A stretch of DNA of 37,634 nt from Candidatus Zipacnadia bacterium (GTDB lineage: Bacteria; Armatimonadota; Zipacnadia; Zipacnadales; UBA5352): positions 1 through 37,634 of the forward strand of contig JALGTR010000014.1 in the NCBI GenBank assembly GCA_029821265.1. Direction: 5' to 3'. The position numbers were made by a program, and so were the translations under genes. The stretch's first letter is position 1, and each line of letters opens with the position of its first letter. Below are positions 13,640 through 22,750 of this stretch, piece by piece. Below the pieces are notes generated by a model, which saw only the letters and a list, made by a program, of their open reading frames with translations, was not told where the DNA came from and searched no databases.

Positions 13640-16597
13640 CTACCAGCCCCACCGCACGATGAACGGAACCTTCGGGAAAAGCGTCTTCAGCAGCGCCATC
13701 ACCGACGGACTGACCTGCGGCGAGATCTCTGTGCGCCGCTGCAGATAGCCCTCCAGCGGCGTCTCGCGGCCCGTGACGAAGCGCGTGATCGTCTCGTCAT
13801 CTGTGTGCAGGCTGACGTCGGTCGGACGCGGGTCTGCGTCCATCACCCGCACCACGCCCGCCTCGATCGCCAGCCCCGCCCTCAGGCGCCTGCCGAGCAC
13901 CATGATCCGCCCGCGCCACTCGGCGAACGGCGTGTCGGTGAGCCGGCGCTCGTACAGCGGTCGGATCTCGCTGAGCAGCGCCGTCAGGTCGCGGATGCCG
14001 AACATGTTGACGTCGCCGGTGCTGGTGATGGAGTACCCCGCGCGCGAGAGCACGTCGCGCAGCAGATGGGCGTCGGTTGACAGGTCGCAGCGGGCGCTTT
14101 GTGCGCCCGAATCCGCAAGCAACTGATGCAGCCGGGCAACCAGCGCCAGGCCGATCTCGGGTCTGTTGTCGGCCTGGCGATCCACCGCCACGTCGATGAT
14201 CCGGGCGTGCTCATCTGGCCCGGTCGTCGCCAGCGCCACGCCGATCAGGTTCCCCTCGCGCTCCGCCAGCGACGCCCGACTGCCCTCCCCGAGCTCGGGA
14301 ACCGGCAGTGGGGAGATGGTGAACGCGCCCTCGTGATAGTCGATCAGCAGCCGGCGCACCGCGTCGCGATCCCCGTCCGCCATCGGTCGAATCGTCACTG
14401 TGTCGGGAGGGCTGCAGGGCGTGCCGATGCTCAGCCGCTTGCTCGCCCTCTCCCGCTGGTCCATGTCCACGTATCCGAACTCCGCGTAGAGTGCGTGCGC
14501 GTTGTTACGTGTGCCGGTGTTGAGCGCGAAACACGAGCAGCGCATGGCTTCGTCGTGCTGCATCGCGGTCTCAAACGCGAGACGCGACAGCCCGCTGCGC
14601 CGCCACTGCGGGGAGGTATGCACCCAGTCCACGTAAAGCCGCCTCGCGAAGTTGCCGTGCGGAAACCCCGCCAGCCCACTCTCGCAGATCACGTTCGCGA
14701 CCTTGTAGCCCTCAACTACAGGATGGACCTCCAGCGTGTCCGTAATCTTCACATCAAGCTCACCGATCCGCTCGCCGTCCCTGTTCACGCCCGGCAGAGA
14801 GAGATCCGGCGCATCGACACCGTGCTTTGAGAGGAGGTGTCCGGCCATCAGCCGGAAACGCACGTCCTGTCGCGGCGCGAGCTCCACCAGCCGATCAGCA
14901 GCGTCCTCAATGCCCGCCGAGAGTGCCTGGAGCGCTGCCCAGGCCGCCTCCGCGTCATCCTCCCCGGCCATCAGCGTCTGGAGACGCTCCGTCGCTCCGG
15001 CATCCGATGCGCTCGACCGGCGGAATGCCTCAACCCGCTCTCGCGCATCCTCCGGCAGCGACGCGCGCTCCTCATCCGGGAGCCGCGCAAGGTCCGTCAG
15101 CGCCTCCATCCGCCGCGACGCCTCGCCATTCATCGCGCCCGCGACCAGCCGGGCCCGCAGCGCATCCGCAAGGCACTCGTCGTCGGGATCGATCAGCGGG
15201 AAGTCGTGGACAGTTGTGCCGATCCCGCGCAGCATCGGCGTCAGGTCCTCGCCTGCCGCGCGCGAGAGATACCACGCTGCGCGGTCGCTTTCCCAGGCGT
15301 AGGATCGCGGCAGCTCGTAGTCCTCGCGCCGGGGCGGCATGATCTCAAACAGCCGGCGCAGCAGGTCCTCGCCGTAGGCGCGCTCCAGCTCCTCGAGCAG
15401 CCACATGCCCTTCGGGTGCCATTGCAGCGTGGCCCAGTACATGCGTGCGAGGTCACAGGCGGTCCGATCCGGATCGGCCTCGGCCAGCAGTTCGCGGATC
15501 ATCGTCCGGCGCCGCCGGGCCTCATCCTCGTAGCCGAGGTGTTCGATGAAACGAAGCGCGAGGTGGCGCAGCAGGGTATACTCCGGCAGCAGCGTCACAA
15601 GGGTGCGCGCGGTGTCCATGTCGCGCATCTTCCATAGCATCAGTGAGAACGCGACGTTATATCCCAGCGCTGCATCCGCGCCGGCCGCGCCGATGACTGG
15701 ATCAGACTCCCACACGTCAGGGAAGACCGCCGACTGGAGCACCTCGATCTGCATCGGCGTCTCCCACCGGTCTCCGATGATCCCCCGCATGAAGTCGTCC
15801 GCCGCCCACACGAGGTCTGCGACGTCGCTGGCTCGCTCCGCCACCGGCCGATCGCACAGCAGTCGCAGGCGCCGCTGCTGGCAGACTACCGCGGGCTCGC
15901 CGACCTCCCCCTCGATTGCGCCCCCGTCACGTTCGCCGGCGCCTGCCGCCAGCCAGCGGAGCAGCGGCTCGGTATGCGCCAGCAGGTTCAGGTGGTCGCA
16001 CAACGACCCGAAGACGCATACCCGTCCGTCGCCGTATGTCGCCAGCGCAGCCAGCGGTTCACCGCTGTCTCGATGGGCCAGCAGCGGTCGTGCGCCATCG
16101 GGTGTGGCAAGAGGCGCCCACGTGCATATGCCGGGCCGCTGCGGCCCGAAGCCCTCCAGTACATCGTCAAGCAGCGTCGCGTCCTCGGGTCGGTACCCGC
16201 GTCGGAACTCGCGGTCGGGGCAGGTTGCGGCCGCACACTCCTCGGGCGCGAGGAAGCGGAAGCCCAGCCGCGTCGCGATCGCGTTCGCCGGAAGCTCAGA
16301 GGCGGGCGCATCTGCGATCAGCTCGAACCACGGGGCCGAGGAGGCCAGCAGCAGTCCGCCGCCGCCGGCAACGAACCGCTCGATCGCGTCAAGCTCGGCC
16401 GGGTCGAACTGCGTCGGGGCAAATCCGTCCACGATCGCCACGTGGTACCGTTCCAGCAGCTCGCTCGTCAGCCGCTGGCGGCAGATCGTGGCGCGGAAGG
16501 GGCCGCCGGCGAGCTTGCGTCTGGCCTCCCGCCAGCCCGAGTCGTGGAAGTGGTCAACGAGGACGCGCAGTGGCGCGTCCCGCGGTGGAAGCGTCAC
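13640..16597 (-). CDS. 985-residue multidomain protein: GATase-like plus helical region plus Eis-like GNAT-GNAT-SCP2
   Basis: The GTG start at 16597 has GGGAGG about 10 nt upstream. Residues 10-220 look like a class I glutamine-amidotransferase/ThuA-type flavodoxin-like fold (VAIVDGFAPTQFDPAELDAI, FVAGGGGLLLASS, GDGRVCVFGSLCDHLNLL). Residues 255-590 are mostly helical and unassigned; the layout is faintly M60-peptidase-like, but no HExxH is present. Residues 625-715 are a GNAT acetyltransferase (LYVDWVHTSPQWRRSGLSRL is the acetyl-CoA loop, followed by ALYAEFGYVDMDQRE). Residues 733-870 form a second, weaker GNAT (VTIRPMADGDRDAVRRLL). Residues 875-980 fit the SCP2-like domain of Eis proteins. 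GNAT-GNAT-SCP2 is the order of mycobacterial Eis lysine/aminoglycoside acetyltransferases; the long N-terminal extension is unusual. No signal peptide is seen. Confidence 0.8.
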   Translation of the reverse strand: MTLPPRDAPLRVLVDHFHDSGWREARRKLAGGPFRATICRQRLTSELLERYHVAIVDGFAPTQFDPAELDAIERFVAGGGGLLLASSAPWFELIADAPASELPANAIATRLGFRFLAPEECAAATCPDREFRRGYRPEDATLLDDVLEGFGPQRPGICTWAPLATPDGARPLLAHRDSGEPLAALATYGDGRVCVFGSLCDHLNLLAHTEPLLRWLAAGAGERDGGAIEGEVGEPAVVCQQRRLRLLCDRPVAERASDVADLVWAADDFMRGIIGDRWETPMQIEVLQSAVFPDVWESDPVIGAAGADAALGYNVAFSLMLWKMRDMDTARTLVTLLPEYTLLRHLALRFIEHLGYEDEARRRRTMIRELLAEADPDRTACDLARMYWATLQWHPKGMWLLEELERAYGEDLLRRLFEIMPPRREDYELPRSYAWESDRAAWYLSRAAGEDLTPMLRGIGTTVHDFPLIDPDDECLADALRARLVAGAMNGEASRRMEALTDLARLPDEERASLPEDARERVEAFRRSSASDAGATERLQTLMAGEDDAEAAWAALQALSAGIEDAADRLVELAPRQDVRFRLMAGHLLSKHGVDAPDLSLPGVNRDGERIGELDVKITDTLEVHPVVEGYKVANVICESGLAGFPHGNFARRLYVDWVHTSPQWRRSGLSRLAFETAMQHDEAMRCSCFALNTGTRNNAHALYAEFGYVDMDQRERASKRLSIGTPCSPPDTVTIRPMADGDRDAVRRLLIDYHEGAFTISPLPVPELGEGSRASLAEREGNLIGVALATTGPDEHARIIDVAVDRQADNRPEIGLALVARLHQLLADSGAQSARCDLSTDAHLLRDVLSRAGYSITSTGDVNMFGIRDLTALLSEIRPLYERRLTDTPFAEWRGRIMVLGRRLRAGLAIEAGVVRVMDADPRPTDVSLHTDDETITRFVTGRETPLEGYLQRRTEISPQVSPSVMALLKTLFPKVPFIVRWGW

Positions 16598-16631
16598 CCT
16601 CAGTCACCTCCCGGGCACGGGTCGCCCGGAG

Positions 16632-17087
16632 CTACCCGCCCTCGGTGTGCCAATCGAAGGGGATCTCGGGATCGAACGGGTCGCGCCGAAGCTCGTCGGG
16701 ATCCTCGCGGTTGTAATGCTCGGTCGGAGCGTTCAGCATCACCGCGGTCCGGCCCTCAAGCGCCATGAACCCATGCCACACCAGCGGCGGGATCTGCACC
16801 ACGATCGGGTTCAGCTCACCGATGACCAGCGACATTGTCTGGCCACACGTCGGAGAGCCCTCCCGGTCGTCATACAGCCCCACCTTGGCATTCCCGAAGA
16901 GCACGCAGAAGCTGTCCGTCTGGATCTCGTGGCAGTGCCACGCCTTCACGATGCCCGGAAAGCACGCCGATACGTAGACCTGCCCGAAGTCGATGAATAT
17001 CTCGTCATCATCGCGCAGGATCTCCATCAGCCAGCCGCGGTCATCCACATGCCGCGTGAGCCTCTTAATCCGCACTCCGTCGATCAT
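16632..17087 (-). CDS. RmlC-like cupin (dTDP-4-dehydrorhamnose 3,5-epimerase family)
   Basis: This is a 151-residue cupin, slightly shorter than typical RmlC (about 180). Recognisable positions are DDRGWLMEI (15-23), FPGIVKAWHCH (43-53, the K-x-W-H-x-H core with the catalytic-type His), IPPLVWHGF (99-107) and the late APTEHYNREDPDE (120-132) with the Tyr found in this family. The start at 17087 overlaps the stop of the M16-type gene (ATGA), so translation is coupled. It probably epimerises or isomerises a nucleotide-activated 4-keto sugar, but no RmlA/B/D genes are adjacent. The substrate is therefore open. Confidence 0.85.
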   Translation of the reverse strand: MIDGVRIKRLTRHVDDRGWLMEILRDDDEIFIDFGQVYVSACFPGIVKAWHCHEIQTDSFCVLFGNAKVGLYDDREGSPTCGQTMSLVIGELNPIVVQIPPLVWHGFMALEGRTAVMLNAPTEHYNREDPDELRRDPFDPEIPFDWHTEGG

Positions 17088-18436
17088 GAGCCGTTCTCTC
17101 CCGCGATTCGCACGGCCGGCATCTGCACTCCCACGGCATCTCGTCCGAAGTACTGATTCGCCACGGCCGTAATGTCCTCGCGCGTCACCGATTCAGCTGC
17201 GGCGATCGCCTCGTCGGCACCGCCAACGCCAAACATCGCGCGCCGCGCGAGATACACCGCCTGTTGCGCCGGCCGCTGCGTGGCGAGCCGGTGCTTGTTG
17301 ATGACCCGTCTGCGCGCGCGCTGCAGCTCCTCGTCAGTCACCGACTGCGTCCGCAGCGCCCACAGGTGTCTGACCAGGCCCGCGCGCGTGCGCTCTACGG
17401 ACATCGGCGCGCACAGCGCATGCATCGCGATGTAGGAGTTATCAGCCTCGGGCACCGAGAGCGTGCCAACCGGGTAGTGCTCCTGCAACAGCCGCGAGGG
17501 AACCGCCAGACCCAGCGCCTGCAGCAGCCCCACGTCGCGTCGCAACCGCCCGCCGACGCCGCCCAGCAGCTCCGCGATCAGCTCGCCTGCCGCCCGCAGC
17601 TTGTCCCCGTAGCCCGGCAGCGGCGCGCCCACAACGAGCGAAGCCTGCACCAGTCCCGCGCTGTCGTCCACCTCCACCCGCGAGTCGCTGGGGAGGGCAG
17701 GCCACTGCGCGGGCTCAGGCGCCGGGGAGGTGGGCACCTGGCCGAAGACCTGCGTCACCGCACTCGTGATCGCCTCCGGCGTCATCGGCGCGACCACGCA
17801 CAGGAACGCGTTCGCCGGCACGTACTGCTCGTCCCGGAACTGCTGCAGCGCCTCCAGGGGGATCTCCGAGAGATGGGCGGGATCGCCCTGCAGCGGGCGG
17901 CCCATGGGGTGATCCCCGTACAGCGCCCTGCGGAACAGCTCGAACGTGGCCTGCACGGGAGCGGCGTGGGACATGTCCCAGCCGCGCTGCACCATCCGTA
18001 CCGCCTCAGCGAGCTCCTCCTCCGTGAGCTCAACGCCAAACGCCTGCCCCGCCAGCAGCTCCAGCGCCTCGCCAAGCTCATCGGTCTCTACCGCGACGGC
18101 GACCTCGACGAAGTCCCAGTCGGTGTTCACGTCAAAGCCCAGGGATCGCGGGTGGACAAACGCTGACAGCGGCCGTTGCGTCCCCTCGATGGCATCATGG
18201 GCCCGATTCACCATCGCCTGCTGCAGGACCGTTCGCGCGCCCTCAAGCCCTTCCGGCTCATCGGCGACCGACGACTCGATTACCAGCGCGATTCCCGAGA
18301 GGGTCGCCTGATCGCTCTGGGTCGCCAGCACCGTCAGGCCGTTGGGCAGCACCGTCTCGGCCGTCGGTCCCGCCCACGCTGCCGTCGTAAGCACGACACT
18401 CAGCATGACCATGGCCGCGAAGTGGAGGCTCTTCAT
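17084..18436 (-). CDS. M16-family peptidase homologue lacking the zinc site
   Basis: This is a 450-residue exported protein. I choose ATG 18436, which has GGAGG 10 nt upstream, over a GTG three codons earlier. The signal peptide covers residues 1-23 (TAAWAG). The two-lobed M16 fold is evident (TVLPNGLTVLATQ at the start; MGRPLQGDPAHLSEIPLEAL; YVPANAFLCVVAPMTPEAI; EELQRARRRVINKHRL). The HxxEH zinc motif is replaced by GLEGARTVLQQAMVN (63-77), so it should be catalytically inactive. Inactive M16 subunits pair with active ones, as in bacterial and mitochondrial processing peptidases. The active partner is encoded immediately upstream, 5 nt away. The pair probably forms a periplasmic heterodimer that degrades or processes peptides. 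Confidence 0.9.
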   Translation of the reverse strand: MKSLHFAAMVMLSVVLTTAAWAGPTAETVLPNGLTVLATQSDQATLSGIALVIESSVADEPEGLEGARTVLQQAMVNRAHDAIEGTQRPLSAFVHPRSLGFDVNTDWDFVEVAVAVETDELGEALELLAGQAFGVELTEEELAEAVRMVQRGWDMSHAAPVQATFELFRRALYGDHPMGRPLQGDPAHLSEIPLEALQQFRDEQYVPANAFLCVVAPMTPEAITSAVTQVFGQVPTSPAPEPAQWPALPSDSRVEVDDSAGLVQASLVVGAPLPGYGDKLRAAGELIAELLGGVGGRLRRDVGLLQALGLAVPSRLLQEHYPVGTLSVPEADNSYIAMHALCAPMSVERTRAGLVRHLWALRTQSVTDEELQRARRRVINKHRLATQRPAQQAVYLARRAMFGVGGADEAIAAAESVTREDITAVANQYFGRDAVGVQMPAVRIAGENGS

Positions 18437-18441
18437 CTCGC

Positions 18442-19785
18442 TCACGCCTCCCCCGCCGCGCCCGGACGTGTCTCGGGCCGGATGATCGCCAGCGTGTATG
18501 CGTCGGGGTCCAGATACTCCTGCGCGACCTGCTGCAGCTTCTCAGGCGTGATCGCCCGGACGCGATCGATGTACTCCACGGCCAGCGTGTAGTCCGCTAT
18601 CGCCTCGTAAAAGCCGAGCGATCCTGCCTGATCGGCGTAGGATTCATTCGTGAACGCATACCCGATCTCCAGCACGCGCTTGGCCTCGGCAAGCTGCTCC
18701 TCGGTGAGCCGCTCGTTACGCAGGCGGTTGATCTGCTCGATGATCGCCGTGCGGGCCTCCAGCTCCTTGTCCGGAGGGGTCAGCGCGGTCACGATGATCA
18801 GGCCCGGATCGCGCTGGGTCAGGAAGTCGCAACTGGTCATTAGCGCCAGCCCCTGCTCGTTGAGCGCCTCGTGCAGCCGTCCGAGCTGCCCCTCCCCGAG
18901 GATGCTGTAGATGAGATCCATCGCACAGACGTCGTCGAAGTCTTCGACCTCCGGGGCGTGCCACGCGAATGACACGATCGTCGCGTCGCTCGGACGCGTC
19001 TCGACCGTCACGCGCACGTCCTCGAGCGGCGGCTCGGAGGGAAGCTCCGGCAGCGTCATCGGCTCGCCGGCCTTCTGCCCGAACAGCTCCTCGACTGTCG
19101 CTGTGAGGCCCTCCGGATCGACGTCCCCCACGACCACCAGCGCCATGTTCCCGGGCACGTACATCCGCCCGTAATAGTCCAGGAGATCTTCAGCGGTCAG
19201 CTCTGCGACCTGCTCCGGCGTGCCGCCGATCGGTCGTCCGTAGGGGTGCTCGGTGAAGGCGGTCTCCCACAGCAGGTCCTCCAGCGCACCGCCGGCCGTG
19301 TCCGCGACATCGATCAGCTCGCGAGCAACGATCTCGCGCTCGCGATTGACCGCGGCTGCTGGCAACTGTGGCTCCCAGACCGCCTCGGCCAGCAGCTCCA
19401 GCGATTCGGCGAGATACTGGCTGGCGACCGTCACCGTGATGCGCGTGAAGTCGCGGGTCGTGTTGGCGTTGATGTAGCCGCCCATCGACTCGATCGCCGG
19501 TCCGATCCGTTCGTTATCGCGCAGATCGATCGCCTCGAAGAGCATATGCTCGAGAAGATGTGCGGCGCCGACCTGTTCATCGGTCTCGTACGCCGAGCCT
19601 CCCCGAATGTAGAGCGCCGCCGACGCCACTCCCCACTCATCGTTGTCCTTGATGATCAGCCTGAAGCCGTTGTCCAGCGTCCGGTCGCTGATTCTGGACG
19701 GGTCGAGGATCGGGGCGGCGCCGGCGGTCGCGCTCAGGGCTGCCAGCAGCAGCGCGAGACCGAGCAGGCGCTTTATTCTGCGCAC
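18442..19785 (-). CDS. M16 zinc metallopeptidase, active subunit
   Basis: This is a 447-residue exported protease. GTG at 19785 is chosen because GGAAGGAG lies 7 nt upstream and a signal peptide starts at once (RRIKRLLGLALLLAALSATA). The inverted zinc motif is AAHLLEHMLFE, with His76, Glu79 and His80. The third ligand is most likely Glu156 in EREIVARELID, 76 residues downstream as expected. Further M16 landmarks are HPYGRPIGGTPEQVAELTAE and YVPGNMALVVVGDVDPEGL. The C-terminal lobe carries the usual ILGEGQLGRLHEAL segment. It hydrolyses peptides, probably in the periplasm, together with the inactive partner encoded next. Confidence 0.93.
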   Translation of the reverse strand: MRRIKRLLGLALLLAALSATAGAAPILDPSRISDRTLDNGFRLIIKDNDEWGVASAALYIRGGSAYETDEQVGAAHLLEHMLFEAIDLRDNERIGPAIESMGGYINANTTRDFTRITVTVASQYLAESLELLAEAVWEPQLPAAAVNREREIVARELIDVADTAGGALEDLLWETAFTEHPYGRPIGGTPEQVAELTAEDLLDYYGRMYVPGNMALVVVGDVDPEGLTATVEELFGQKAGEPMTLPELPSEPPLEDVRVTVETRPSDATIVSFAWHAPEVEDFDDVCAMDLIYSILGEGQLGRLHEALNEQGLALMTSCDFLTQRDPGLIIVTALTPPDKELEARTAIIEQINRLRNERLTEEQLAEAKRVLEIGYAFTNESYADQAGSLGFYEAIADYTLAVEYIDRVRAITPEKLQQVAQEYLDPDAYTLAIIRPETRPGAAGEA

Positions 19786-20114
19786 GTGGAATCTCCTTCC
19801 TTCGCCGTCAGACCCCAGAGGATCAGGGGAAGTGCCTCGCCGAAGTCCGCCTGACGGAAGTGCCTCATGCGAGCTGTCTCTGGTACGAGAGCGGGCCCCT
19901 CCATGATGGGCCATCGCGTGGCCCAATGGGGCCCTCCGGCAGGATACAAGGGCCTCTTCGCCGCGTCAAGTTGACCTCCCTCCGTGCTCTGACCCCGCTA
20001 CACGGCGCGGTCTGCCTGCCCTGTTGCGCCTCACCGAAGGCCTTCGCCCCACGCCCATCGAACTTTCCGCACGCGCACCTGCGCTCGCATGCCGTCGTTC
20101 CCGGAGGTCTCGCA
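19786..20114. other. Divergent intergenic region with an inverted repeat
   Basis: This is a 329-bp gap between the minus-strand M16 gene and the plus-strand secreted hydrolase. Frames run through it, but the signal peptides and SD sites place both starts at its borders. It holds a perfect 7-bp dyad, TGGGCCA-TCGCG-TGGCCCA (19907-19925), which could be an operator or a small hairpin. Promoters for both directions must lie here, but I see no clear -10/-35 pairs. Confidence 0.4.
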
Positions 20115-22598
20115 ATGATCGGACGTCTGCCGCTGCTCGTAGCGTTGCTGCTCCTGACCGCCGCATCCGCCCAGCCCACACTCTTTGACAGCTTTCAGTC
20201 CGCCGACCTCGAGGAGCACTGGACGATCGATGCCAGCGCAGAATCCGAGGTCACAATCGATCCGGAGCGCGAGGTGGTTCGTCTCCGCACCCTCGACAAC
20301 CGCTACAATCACATCGAGACGGACCTGCCGGCTGACATCTCCCGCGTGCAGGTGGACGTGCGCAACATCAACGACACCTCCGCATCATGGTCGCCGGGCG
20401 TGATCCTCTACTGGGATGAGGACGCGTGGATCCAGGTGATGCTCAGCCTGACCTATTCGCTGCGCCTCAACGCCCGCGGTGGCCCCGAGGAGCTTGCGGT
20501 CGGCAATCTCGCGCGGATCACACCGGGCACCTGGTACCGCGTTGTGTTCGAGCTCTCCGCCGACCAGGTCCGCGTGCTCTTCGGGGAGGCCGATGGTGAG
20601 CTTCGGCTGGTCCGCAACCTGCCACGCTCCGACGCCTGGACCGGCGCTCCCCGCCTAATCCTCGGCAAGGGCTACATGCCGAAGACTGATGGAAATCCAG
20701 ACTTCGACAACAACTACTACCAGTCAGCGCGCGTCACCGCGGTCGAGTACGACAACGTGATCGTCGGGGACCCGGCACCGGTGGCCGAGCGCATCGCGGC
20801 CAGCGTGGCGGCCCGCAAGACCGGCGGCGAGCACGACCCGACGCTGCTGCGCGTCGCCTTCTGGCCGAACATCACCAACCCGCAGGCCGAGAGCACCATC
20901 TGGTTCGCTGACGGCGCGTGGCAACGGCTTGCGCTGATCTACGCAAATCTTGACCCTGAGGACACCGCGTTTGATCTGCGCTTCGAGGTGGAGCTTCCCG
21001 ACGGCCTCACGCTTGAGAGCGCGACATTTGGCCCCATGGCCGTTGAGATCGAGCGCGAGAGCACCGACGAGGGGGTGCTCTATGGACTGACGCCCGAGGG
21101 TTTCGCGCTCCCGCCCGCCTTCAGCGGCGTGGATAACGAATCAGGGGAGCCGCCCGGCTGGTTCGCGTGGCCGCGCAGTGCGCTCACGCCCGCGCTGCAT
21201 CTGCACTGCGTCGCCACCGCGGAGGCCGATGGCCGCGCTATTCGCGCCCGCGCGCTCGCCGAATCCGGCGCAGGCCCGTGGCGGGAGATGTCCGTCCGGG
21301 TCCTCGATCCGCTGCCGGCGCTGCGCCCCGGCCCGCCGCAGCATCTTGGCATCAGCCTGTGGGGCGGCCGTGAGGCGCACCCGGGACCTGAGCGCGACGA
21401 GGTCCTCGCCCGACTCATGCCGCAGTGTGCGCGTCTGGGCGTCCGCACGATCCACACGGACGGCGGTTCCGCTGTCGTCTCCGCCGTCCGCGACGCGGGG
21501 ATCCGACCGTTCCTGCACTCGTGGTGGCATTACTCAACCCAGTGCCCGCCGAGCTTCCAGCCCACAGAGGCCGAGCGGTGCACAGACCCGGGGCGCATGT
21601 CGAACTTCTGCCCGCAGGTCATCGCGCGACAGGACGGGACGTACGCGGAGTTCCTCGCGTCGGTTACCGACAGGATGCGCGAGACCGAATGCGTGGGCTT
21701 CATGCTCGACTACGAATGCGCGATGCCGCTGTGCTTCGACGAACGCTGCCGCCTTGCATTCATCGCCAACACCGGCCTCGAGGACGTGAACTGGCCGGAG
21801 GATGTCCAGCCCGACGGCCGCTACCGCGACGCATGGATCGGGTTCCGCTGCTGGCAGGGCGCGATGTACGTCAAGGCCATACGCGACGCGGTCTGGGAGG
21901 CCCTTCCCGGCGCGCCGATGCAGGCATGGGTGGCAGGTTACGACTACGACAATACCATCGCCCGCGCCACCATCGATGTCTCGAAGGCGGCGCGATTTCT
22001 GACGGAGGTCGAGACGCCGCATTACACACTCCCGGCCGACTACTCCGACATGTGGTTCGAGGATGCGGGGATCGGCAGCGTTGAGGCGGGGATCGACACG
22101 GTGCAGGACACGCTCGAGGTCATCGAGATCCCCCAGATCTTCTGCTCATCGATCATCTACCCACTCGGCTCAACAACCCCGTGGAGCGATCCGGCGATCC
22201 TCGATGCGCAGATCCAGACGATCATCGCCCAGGGCGCACGTGGCGTGTCATTCTGGGGCGGCCACTTCGACGGCGCCCTCGACGGCCGCTACATGCACCA
22301 CCTCGTAAAATGGCACAACCTGCTCGCGGCGGCGGGTGATTTCCTGTGGCAGGGCGAGCGTGACGATTCGCTGGTGCAGACCGATCCGGCCGCCTCGCGT
22401 GATCTGCGAGCGCATGCGTGGTCGCTCGACGATCGCATTCTGATCGCGGTCATCAACCTCTCGCAGCAGCCGCGAGAGGTGCGCATCACCGCCGCCGGCT
22501 CGGCGCCGCGCGATCTTCTGTCGGCCGACGCTGTGCCGCTGGAGGCTCCCGTCACCGTCCCGCCGCTCGACGGCCGCTGGCTGGTGCTCGACCGGTAG
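20115..22598 (+). CDS. Secreted glycoside-hydrolase-like TIM-barrel protein
   Basis: This 827-residue protein starts at ATG 20115 (GGAGG 7 nt upstream), which gives a clean signal peptide MIGRLPLLVALLLLTAASAQ. Residues 20-215 are a concanavalin/LamG-type jelly roll (DSFQSADLEEHWTID, then ISRVQVDVRNINDTSASWSP and VILGKGYM-like strands) that probably binds glycan. Residues 290-390 form an Ig-like linker. Residues 395-740 resemble a (beta/alpha)8 hydrolase: LGISLWGGREAHPGPERDEV, GVRTIHTDGG, CVGFMLDYECAMPL (a plausible acidic active-site strand end) and GARGVSFWGGHFDG. Residues 760-827 form a closing beta domain. I cannot name the GH family. It is followed by two further carbohydrate-active genes on the same strand. 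Confidence 0.8.
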   Translation: MIGRLPLLVALLLLTAASAQPTLFDSFQSADLEEHWTIDASAESEVTIDPEREVVRLRTLDNRYNHIETDLPADISRVQVDVRNINDTSASWSPGVILYWDEDAWIQVMLSLTYSLRLNARGGPEELAVGNLARITPGTWYRVVFELSADQVRVLFGEADGELRLVRNLPRSDAWTGAPRLILGKGYMPKTDGNPDFDNNYYQSARVTAVEYDNVIVGDPAPVAERIAASVAARKTGGEHDPTLLRVAFWPNITNPQAESTIWFADGAWQRLALIYANLDPEDTAFDLRFEVELPDGLTLESATFGPMAVEIERESTDEGVLYGLTPEGFALPPAFSGVDNESGEPPGWFAWPRSALTPALHLHCVATAEADGRAIRARALAESGAGPWREMSVRVLDPLPALRPGPPQHLGISLWGGREAHPGPERDEVLARLMPQCARLGVRTIHTDGGSAVVSAVRDAGIRPFLHSWWHYSTQCPPSFQPTEAERCTDPGRMSNFCPQVIARQDGTYAEFLASVTDRMRETECVGFMLDYECAMPLCFDERCRLAFIANTGLEDVNWPEDVQPDGRYRDAWIGFRCWQGAMYVKAIRDAVWEALPGAPMQAWVAGYDYDNTIARATIDVSKAARFLTEVETPHYTLPADYSDMWFEDAGIGSVEAGIDTVQDTLEVIEIPQIFCSSIIYPLGSTTPWSDPAILDAQIQTIIAQGARGVSFWGGHFDGALDGRYMHHLVKWHNLLAAAGDFLWQGERDDSLVQTDPAASRDLRAHAWSLDDRILIAVINLSQQPREVRITAAGSAPRDLLSADAVPLEAPVTVPPLDGRWLVLDR

Positions 22599-22677
22599 AG
22601 CGCGTGATCGGGCGGAGGGCTCAGGCCCGCTCGAGTGGAACCACCCGACAGTGCCGGGACCGCGAAGCGCCCGGACC

Positions 22678-22706
22678 GTGGGCGGCGCGTGTCCTGCTCC
22701 GCCCAC
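22678..22706 (+). other. Intercistronic hairpin
   Basis: The arms GTGGGCGG (22678-22685) and CCGCCCAC (22699-22706) form a perfect 8-bp stem with a 13-nt loop. It lies in the 152-nt gap between the secreted hydrolase and the propeller gene. No U-tract follows. It may protect the upstream message from 3' decay or cause partial termination. Confidence 0.4.
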
Positions 22707-22750
22707 TGCTGCGAGCTGCGCCACAAGTCGTCGCGCTGACAGGAGGCCAT

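Noticed and set aside
13640-16597. An M60-type metallopeptidase in the middle of the large fusion protein.
   Set aside because: No HExxH zinc motif is present and the resemblance is limited to general layout.
15546-17156. A 536-codon plus-strand frame opposite the 985-residue protein and the cupin.
   Set aside because: It is Ser/Arg-rich with no motif; the minus strand has GNAT and cupin signatures.
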